Below, piece after piece: positions 59,925-64,000 of a DNA stretch of 64,000 nucleotides. The notes below the pieces were generated by a model. That model had not been told where the DNA came from. It searched no databases and saw nothing but the letters and a program-made list of their open reading frames with translations. Origin of the DNA: Martinezella rhizogenes (GTDB taxonomy: Bacteria > Pseudomonadota > Alphaproteobacteria > Rhizobiales > Rhizobiaceae); assembly GCF_000799715.1 (NCBI RefSeq), contig NZ_JUHG01000016.1:62001-126000 (forward strand), given 5' to 3'. Position 1 is the first letter of the stretch. Each line of letters opens with the position of its first letter. Both the position numbers and the translations under genes were made by a program.

Positions 59925-60281
59925 TCATGCGCAGCCGGGCACATCCTCCAGCCGATGCCAGACGGGAATGCCGCGCTCGCGGGCGATGCGAACATCGTTG
60001 TCAGCACCCTTGGAGTCGCCCGGCAACCTCAGAACACCCTCGCAAAGTTGCAGCAGCCGATGGGCGGTCGGGTGGAAAATCTCTTCATAGAGATCATCGC
60101 CGATGCTCTTGCCGCCGGCGGCGTGCCAGACCGGCAGGGCGACCCATTCACCGATCATCGGCAGGTGCCCTGCCCTGAACAGCGCATGGGACGGCTCCTC
60201 CAGCCGCTTGAGATTTTCTGCCATCTTCCGGGGATCGTCTCCGGTTCCGGAGCGATAGGGTCCGGCAATCAGGATCAACAT
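59925..60281 (-). CDS. DUF4406 / nucleoside 2-deoxyribosyltransferase-like protein
   Basis: 118 residues from ATG 60281, with AGAGGAGA upstream. It opens LILIAGPYRSGTGDDPRKMAENLKRL, the 'IAGPYR' phosphate loop of 2-deoxyribosyltransferase-like folds, and has LLQLCEGVLRLPGDSKGADNDVRIARERGIPVW. The family binds nucleotides or deoxyribosides; specific activity unknown. It lies upstream of the DeoR regulator divergently. Confidence 0.78.
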   Translation of the reverse strand: MLILIAGPYRSGTGDDPRKMAENLKRLEEPSHALFRAGHLPMIGEWVALPVWHAAGGKSIGDDLYEEIFHPTAHRLLQLCEGVLRLPGDSKGADNDVRIARERGIPVWHRLEDVPGCA

Positions 60282-60407
60282 GTCACATCTCCTCTTACTC
60301 CTGCCTCTTGCAGGAATTTGCACGAAAATGCATTAAATTTCTTGATTGTCGACTCATTTCTGATAAATTCACGATGTATCATGAATTATCGTGCAAAAGC
60401 AGGCAAC

Positions 60408-61163
60408 ATGCTCACCAGTCAGCGAAAGACCCTCATCCTCGATATCCTGCGCCGCGACGGCCAGGTGATCGCCAAGGCGGTCGCCGACGATCTCGGCCTG
60501 TCAGAAGATACGATTCGCCGGGATCTTCGAGAGATGGCGGCGGAAAAGCTGCTGAAGCGCGTGCATGGCGGCGCGCTGCCGCTCTCACCGGAGCTCCCGG
60601 ATTTTTCAGCGCGGCAAAGCGTATCGTCGGAGGTGAAGCGTCAACTCGGAGCTTATGCGGCGGGGATGGTTCGGCCGGGGCAGACCGTGCTCCTCGACGG
60701 CGGCACGACAAATGCGGAGATCGCGCGCCATCTTCCCAGGGACTTTGCCTTCACCATTGTCACCCACAGCCCGACGATCGCAGGCGAATTGGAGCATCAC
60801 CCCACGGCCGACGTCATCCTGATCGGCGGCAAGCTCTACAAGCATTCGATGGTGGCGACGGGAGCCGTGGCAATGGCTGCGATCTCGCTGCTGCGACCGG
60901 ACATCTTCTTCCTCGGCGTCACCGCCATTCACCCTGCCCGCGGGCTCTCGACCGGGGACTTCGAGGAGGCCGCCATTAAGCGGCATATTGCCCAATGCTC
61001 GGCGGAAACCTATGTGCTGGCGACGCAGGAGAAGCTGGATGCCGCCTCGCCCTGCCACATCCTGCCCATCACGGCGGTTTCGGGCATGATCGTGCCGTCA
61101 GGCATTACCGAGGGAAGTCTGGCACCCTATCGAGACGCCGGAGTGAATATCCGCTTCGCATAG
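60408..61163 (+). CDS. DeoR/GlpR family transcriptional regulator
   Basis: 251 residues from ATG 60408. Winged HTH: RKTLILDILRRDGQVIAKAVADDLGLSEDTIRRDLREMAAEKLLKRVHGGALP. The DeoR sensor domain has LLDGGTTNAEIARHL and ADVILIGGKLYKHSMVATG. Sugar-phosphate ligands are usual. A candidate imperfect palindrome (CGATGTATCATGAATTATCG, 60372-60391) overlaps an alternative start at 60381. It is convergent with the asparaginase. Possible target: its neighbour at 59925. Confidence 0.88.
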   Translation: MLTSQRKTLILDILRRDGQVIAKAVADDLGLSEDTIRRDLREMAAEKLLKRVHGGALPLSPELPDFSARQSVSSEVKRQLGAYAAGMVRPGQTVLLDGGTTNAEIARHLPRDFAFTIVTHSPTIAGELEHHPTADVILIGGKLYKHSMVATGAVAMAAISLLRPDIFFLGVTAIHPARGLSTGDFEEAAIKRHIAQCSAETYVLATQEKLDAASPCHILPITAVSGMIVPSGITEGSLAPYRDAGVNIRFA

Positions 61164-61170
61164 AACTTTA

Positions 61171-62178
61171 TCAAGCAGTCAGCACCGCCGTCGCCCTGAT
61201 ATCGCCAACATGAATGAGGTTCCAGTTTTTGAGCGCCTTGTTGGCCATGGCCATCAGCCTGGCATTGATATCACTGTCCTTTTCGAAGAAGCGGGCGAGC
61301 GTCGCGGCCACCATCGCTTCGGCGGCGCGGGTGGTGCCGTCATCGCATTTGACTGCGATGGCAATGCCCTGCTCGGGGATCGCCGCGCAGAAGACACCCT
61401 CGGCACCGGTCTTGGCGAAAATCTTGCCGGGAGCGATCTGCATCAGCTTTGTGCAGGCACGGTCGGTGCCGGCGACATAGAAGGGCTCGGCCATGCAGGC
61501 GTCGATCAGGCGGCGGGAAGCCTTGGCGCGTAGCGGCTCCAGTCCGTTACCGCTCGCCATTTTGGCAAAGCCATGCGCCAGGCTCTTGAGCGGCACGGCG
61601 TAGCTCGGGATGGCGCAGCCGTCGATGCCGCAATTGTCGTGGCCGAGCGGCGTACCCGTCAGGCTCTGCATCGTCGCACGGATCTGCTGCTGCAGTGGAT
61701 GATCGTAGCCGACATAGCCCTTGGGATCGATATCCTGATGAGAGCAGGCGCAGATGAAGCCGGAATGCTTGCCCGAACAGTTGTTGTGAAGCGCCGTCGG
61801 CTTGTCGAGGGTGCGCGCCTGATGGATGATCGTCTTCTGGTCGAAGGACCAATGCGCGCCGCATTCGAGCGTGGCGACGTCACGACCAGCCCGCGCAAGC
61901 ATGGACGCGGCCAGCGCCACATGCTCGTCCTCGCCATTGTGCGAAGAACAGGCCAGCGCCAGCTCCTTATCGCCAAAGCCATAGGCATCCGCCGCGCCGC
62001 TCTCGACCAGCGGCAAAGCCTGCATCGCCTTGCAGGCGGAGCGCGGAAATACGCCGCGTTCGATATCGCCAAGCGAGAAAACCAACTTCCCGTCACCATC
62101 GACCACCGCGACCGATCCGCGATGACGGCTTTCAACAAGATTTCCACGGGTGACTTCGACGCAGACGGGATTGGACAT
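61171..62178 (-). CDS. L-asparaginase, ReAV/PF06089 type
   Basis: 335 residues. The residues that define this class in Rhizobium etli ReAV have equivalents here, one position lower: Ser47-x-x-Lys50 (PRSACK), Ser79 (ACSSHNGED), and the zinc-site residues Cys134, Lys137 (NNCSGKHSGF) and Cys188 (HDNCGIDGC). Hydrolyses asparagine to aspartate and ammonia. It lacks homology with the E. coli type enzymes. No ansP transporter or ansR is adjacent. Comparison is from memory of published ReAV work. Confidence 0.9.
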   Translation of the reverse strand: MSNPVCVEVTRGNLVESRHRGSVAVVDGDGKLVFSLGDIERGVFPRSACKAMQALPLVESGAADAYGFGDKELALACSSHNGEDEHVALAASMLARAGRDVATLECGAHWSFDQKTIIHQARTLDKPTALHNNCSGKHSGFICACSHQDIDPKGYVGYDHPLQQQIRATMQSLTGTPLGHDNCGIDGCAIPSYAVPLKSLAHGFAKMASGNGLEPLRAKASRRLIDACMAEPFYVAGTDRACTKLMQIAPGKIFAKTGAEGVFCAAIPEQGIAIAVKCDDGTTRAAEAMVAATLARFFEKDSDINARLMAMANKALKNWNLIHVGDIRATAVLTA

Positions 62179-62337
62179 GATGGAAAGCGCTCTTTGATTT
62201 GCGGGATGAGGTATTGTTAGCCGCTGCCGGGAGGGTTGCCAACCGGCATGGGAAGTTGAGGCGTAAGCCTGAAAAGGAATCTGGTCCTCCGACTGGTTCG
62301 TGCTATTATCATGAGCACAGCTGATCTGGAGAAGTCC

Positions 62338-62619
62338 ATGCCGCAATCGGCGCGAACCATGCATATCGATTTTCCAAATGAATTGCAGTCCCAGGTCGAT
62401 GACCTTGCGGTGCAGACCGGTCGCTCGCGCACGGATATTGTAACGGACGCAGTGGAAACGTACCTTCGCAATCAGGCGCGCTGGCAGCTGGATATGGATG
62501 CCGCGTTGAAAGATGTCGATGACGGCCTGGGTTATGCCGGCGATGATATCCTGGCATGGCTCGAGAGTTGGGGAGAGGATGCGGAGTTGCCGCAGCCTTC
62601 GCTCTTGCGCAAGCAATAG
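62338..62619 (+). CDS. RHH antitoxin (partner toxin inactivated)
   Basis: 93 residues from ATG 62338, GGAG upstream. Ribbon-helix-helix start (TMHIDFPNELQSQVDDLAVQTGRSRTDIVTDAVETYLRNQ) and an acidic C-terminal segment (DDILAWLESWGEDAEL). Typical CopG/ParD antitoxin. The toxin gene begins 9 bases downstream but contains a nonsense codon. It may act on other toxins or be under relaxed selection. Confidence 0.83.
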   Translation: MPQSARTMHIDFPNELQSQVDDLAVQTGRSRTDIVTDAVETYLRNQARWQLDMDAALKDVDDGLGYAGDDILAWLESWGEDAELPQPSLLRKQ

Positions 62620-62627
62620 CTTCACTC

Positions 62628-62939
62628 ATGGATATTCGCTTTTCCCGCGACGCTATGCACGATCTGTAGGAACTCAAGCACTGGCTGAGACCGTTGAGCC
62701 CACAGGGATATGGCAACGTATCCAAACGTCTCGCTGCCGCGATACAATCACTGAAACAGCAGCCGAATTCGGGTCGCCCGACAATACGCGAGGATATTCG
62801 AGAGCTCGTCGAGCCTCGATATGGATTCATAGTCCCCTACATTGTCCGCGATCAAACCATTTGGATACTTCGGGTCTACAGCGCCAGACGGTATCCGCTC
62901 AACTATGCCGACTTTCCAGGCTCAGCTGATCCCGCTTGA
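62628..62939 (+). pseudogene. ParE/RelE toxin gene with in-frame stop at codon 14
   Basis: From ATG 62628: MDIRFSRDAMHDL, then TAG at 62667-62669, then ELKHWLRPLSPQGYGNVSKR and the remainder ending at TGA 62937. The residual frame has the ParE/RelE pattern including GRPTIREDIRELVEPRYGFIVPYIVRDQTIWILRVYSARR. The frame is otherwise intact, so the nonsense mutation is recent or the codon is suppressed. A restart at TTG 62694 would lack the first helix. It overlaps the regulator gene on the other strand by 18 bp. Confidence 0.82.
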
Positions 62940-63560
62940 TGCCACCCTTATCCGATAGGCACAACGCCGCGCCCCGAGCAGAATATGCTCTTCCCGCTCC
63001 ACGCTTGCCGCTAGTGCCGCGCGAAACGTCTCAAGCTCCGACCGGCAGAAGCCGGCGCAGACGCTTGCGGCGGCGCAGATGGGGCAGTGGTTTTCCACCA
63101 GCATGACGGAGCCGTCCTCCTCCAGCCAATGATCGGCCATGTAGCCTTCGCGCGTGCGGATGGCCGCAAGCGTGGCAACGCGCGAGGGGAGATCGGAGCC
63201 GATATCGATTTCGCTGCGGTAACGCTTCAGCGTCTCCACCTCACGGGCGGAAATCACCGCGTCGACCGCCCCTTGCCCTAGCTGGTCGGCCATGGTCGCC
63301 AGAAGCGTCGCGGTCAGGTCAGCATGGCCGTCGGGAAACTGACGGTTGCCGGCAGCCGTCAGATGCCAGAGCTGCCGTGGTCGCCCCCTGCCCGATGCCG
63401 CCTCCGTCACGGGTTCGACCAACCCCTCCTCCGCCATCTTCGTCAATTGCTGGCGCACCGCTTCCGACGAGATGCCGAGCGCGCTGCCGAGCGTCGTGGC
63501 GAGCTGCGGGCCATCGGTTTTCAACAGGATCAGGATTCGGTTGACGGGCGACTGACGCAT
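62922..63560 (-). CDS. SufR-like winged-helix regulator with Cys cluster
   Basis: 212 residues from ATG 63560. N-terminal ArsR/DeoR-like HTH: SPVNRILILLKTDGPQLATTLGSALGISSEAVRQQLTKMAEEGLV. C-terminal part carries ENHCPICAAASVCAGFCRSELE and RRCAYRI, the Cys cluster of SufR-like proteins that hold an iron-sulphur cluster. It would sense redox or iron state. It diverges from an MFS gene with a 9-bp inverted repeat between, and a third half-site overlaps its own start. Confidence 0.85.
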   Translation of the reverse strand: MRQSPVNRILILLKTDGPQLATTLGSALGISSEAVRQQLTKMAEEGLVEPVTEAASGRGRPRQLWHLTAAGNRQFPDGHADLTATLLATMADQLGQGAVDAVISAREVETLKRYRSEIDIGSDLPSRVATLAAIRTREGYMADHWLEEDGSVMLVENHCPICAAASVCAGFCRSELETFRAALAASVEREEHILLGARRCAYRIRVASSGIS

Positions 63561-63600
63561 TTTTCCAAGTTTTCTCTTGTTTTAATTCCACGACGATGTA

Positions 63601-63626
63601 ATTTTCCAATTTATAACTTGGAAAAT
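63601..63626. promoter_or_regulatory. Operator candidate for the SufR-like regulator
   Basis: ATTTTCCAA (63601-63609) and TTGGAAAAT (63618-63626) are perfect inverted repeats with an 8-bp spacer. A further half-site TTTTCCAAG (63561-63569) touches the regulator start codon. The arrangement would let the regulator control itself and the divergent MFS gene. Confidence 0.8.
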
Positions 63627-63661
63627 AATTATTCGCTAGGGAAAATACCGAGGATCATCCG

Positions 63662-64000
63662 ATGTCCAGCATCGACCACGCAGATACGTCCCACTCCGAC
63701 TCCATTTTCACCCTCTTCTCACCCCGTCTCCTGCCCGCGACACTGATGCTCGGCGGCGGCGTCACGCTCTACGCGGTCGAATCCTACATCACCGCGACGC
63801 TCGCTCCATCAATCGTTCGCGATATTGGCGGCATCGAGCTGTTTTCCTGGATGACGACGCTTTTCGTCGCGGCCGGCGTACTCGGCTCGATCACGGTTGC
63901 GACGCGACCGAGAGGCATGGGCCTGCGCGCAGTCTATGTCGCGGCGGCGCTGATATTCGGCGCCGGAAACCTGATCTGCGCCATAGCACCGACGATGCAT
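63662..64000 (+). CDS. MFS transporter, 3'-truncated by the window edge
   Basis: 113 codons visible from ATG 63662, with CGAGGA upstream. After a ~20-residue polar start come TM segments including TLMLGGGVTLYAVESYITATLAPSIV and FSWMTTLFVAAGVLGSITV. The pattern with YITATLAPSIVRDIGG resembles 14-TM DHA2 or 12-TM multidrug members. It faces the SufR-like regulator across the operator, so is its probable target. The gene continues beyond the window. Confidence 0.85.
   Translation, partial: MSSIDHADTSHSDSIFTLFSPRLLPATLMLGGGVTLYAVESYITATLAPSIVRDIGGIELFSWMTTLFVAAGVLGSITVATRPRGMGLRAVYVAAALIFGAGNLICAIAPTMH

Noticed and set aside
1..64000. Search for prophage, CRISPR, integrase or intact insertion sequence
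   Set aside because: No integrase, transposase, direct-repeat array or tRNA-associated attachment site was recognised anywhere in the window, so I do not claim a mobile element or genomic island.

Overview
This window reads as a chromosomal segment of a rhizobial alphaproteobacterium (Rhizobium/Agrobacterium type). The base composition is GC-rich, genes are densely packed, and many small conserved rhizobial proteins are present. Family markers include a dmeR-dmeF metal-efflux pair, an Ohr/OhrR pair, a Tat-exported TIGR03808 beta-helix protein, an ReAV-type asparaginase, a two-subunit methylmalonyl-CoA mutase and a complete leucine/isovalerate catabolic operon. I see no rRNA or tRNA gene, CRISPR array, prophage or intact insertion sequence. 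The assignment to rhizobia rests on protein resemblance recalled from memory, not on a search.

Layout. 1-8 kb: end of oligopeptidase B, a DUF1697 remnant, a VOC protein, SelO, a Tat-type class A beta-lactamase, dmeF/dmeR with its G-tract operator, a GNAT enzyme and a C39-like peptidase. 8-16 kb: a methyltransferase, a two-cytochrome operon, LysE exporter opposite a WYL regulator, a metallophosphoesterase, Fe-type SOD, a cold-shock protein and a run of small uncharacterised proteins including a BON protein. 16-24 kb: an AraC regulator with candidate direct-repeat sites in front of a YbhB/MFS pair, small membrane and DUF1488 proteins, a branched-chain aminotransferase, an alcohol dehydrogenase, a Tam-like methyltransferase and a ParDE-like toxin-antitoxin pair. 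24-35 kb: a glucose-6-phosphate dehydrogenase preceded by a long palindrome and a 16-codon overlapping leader ORF, a nitrilase-family enzyme and an atypical phosphoesterase, a HerA-like ATPase, a DUF899/MarR pair, a RES-Xre toxin-antitoxin pair and ohr/ohrR. 35-46 kb: two paralogous L,D-transpeptidases, methylmalonyl-CoA mutase, an ATP-dependent DNA ligase with its associated exonuclease, and TIGR03808.

46.5-56.9 kb is one long minus-strand operon: a fused indolepyruvate:ferredoxin oxidoreductase, isovaleryl-CoA dehydrogenase, methylcrotonyl-CoA carboxylase beta, a RidA protein, the biotin-carrying alpha subunit, HMG-CoA lyase and an enoyl-CoA hydratase. Together they take isovaleryl-CoA to acetoacetate and acetyl-CoA. 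The aminotransferase at 20.5 kb could feed the route, and the mutase at 36.9-40.4 kb handles propionyl-CoA products of valine and isoleucine. 57-64 kb: two glutathione S-transferases, a LysR regulator, a DUF4406 protein, a DeoR regulator convergent with an asparaginase, a toxin-antitoxin locus whose toxin carries a nonsense codon, and an Fe-S type regulator facing a truncated MFS transporter across an inverted-repeat operator.

Regulatory signals are unusually legible. Several regulators have perfect or near-perfect palindromes in the intergenic region next to their own gene (dmeR, WYL, MarR, ohrR, both type II TA loci, the SufR-like regulator). Most are typical autoregulatory arrangements. 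The least explained features are the zwf leader ORF with its upstream palindrome, the phosphoesterase with a substituted metal-ligand motif, the cluster of small unknown proteins at 14.2-15.2 kb, and the ligase-exonuclease pair without its usual helicase and phosphoesterase partners.
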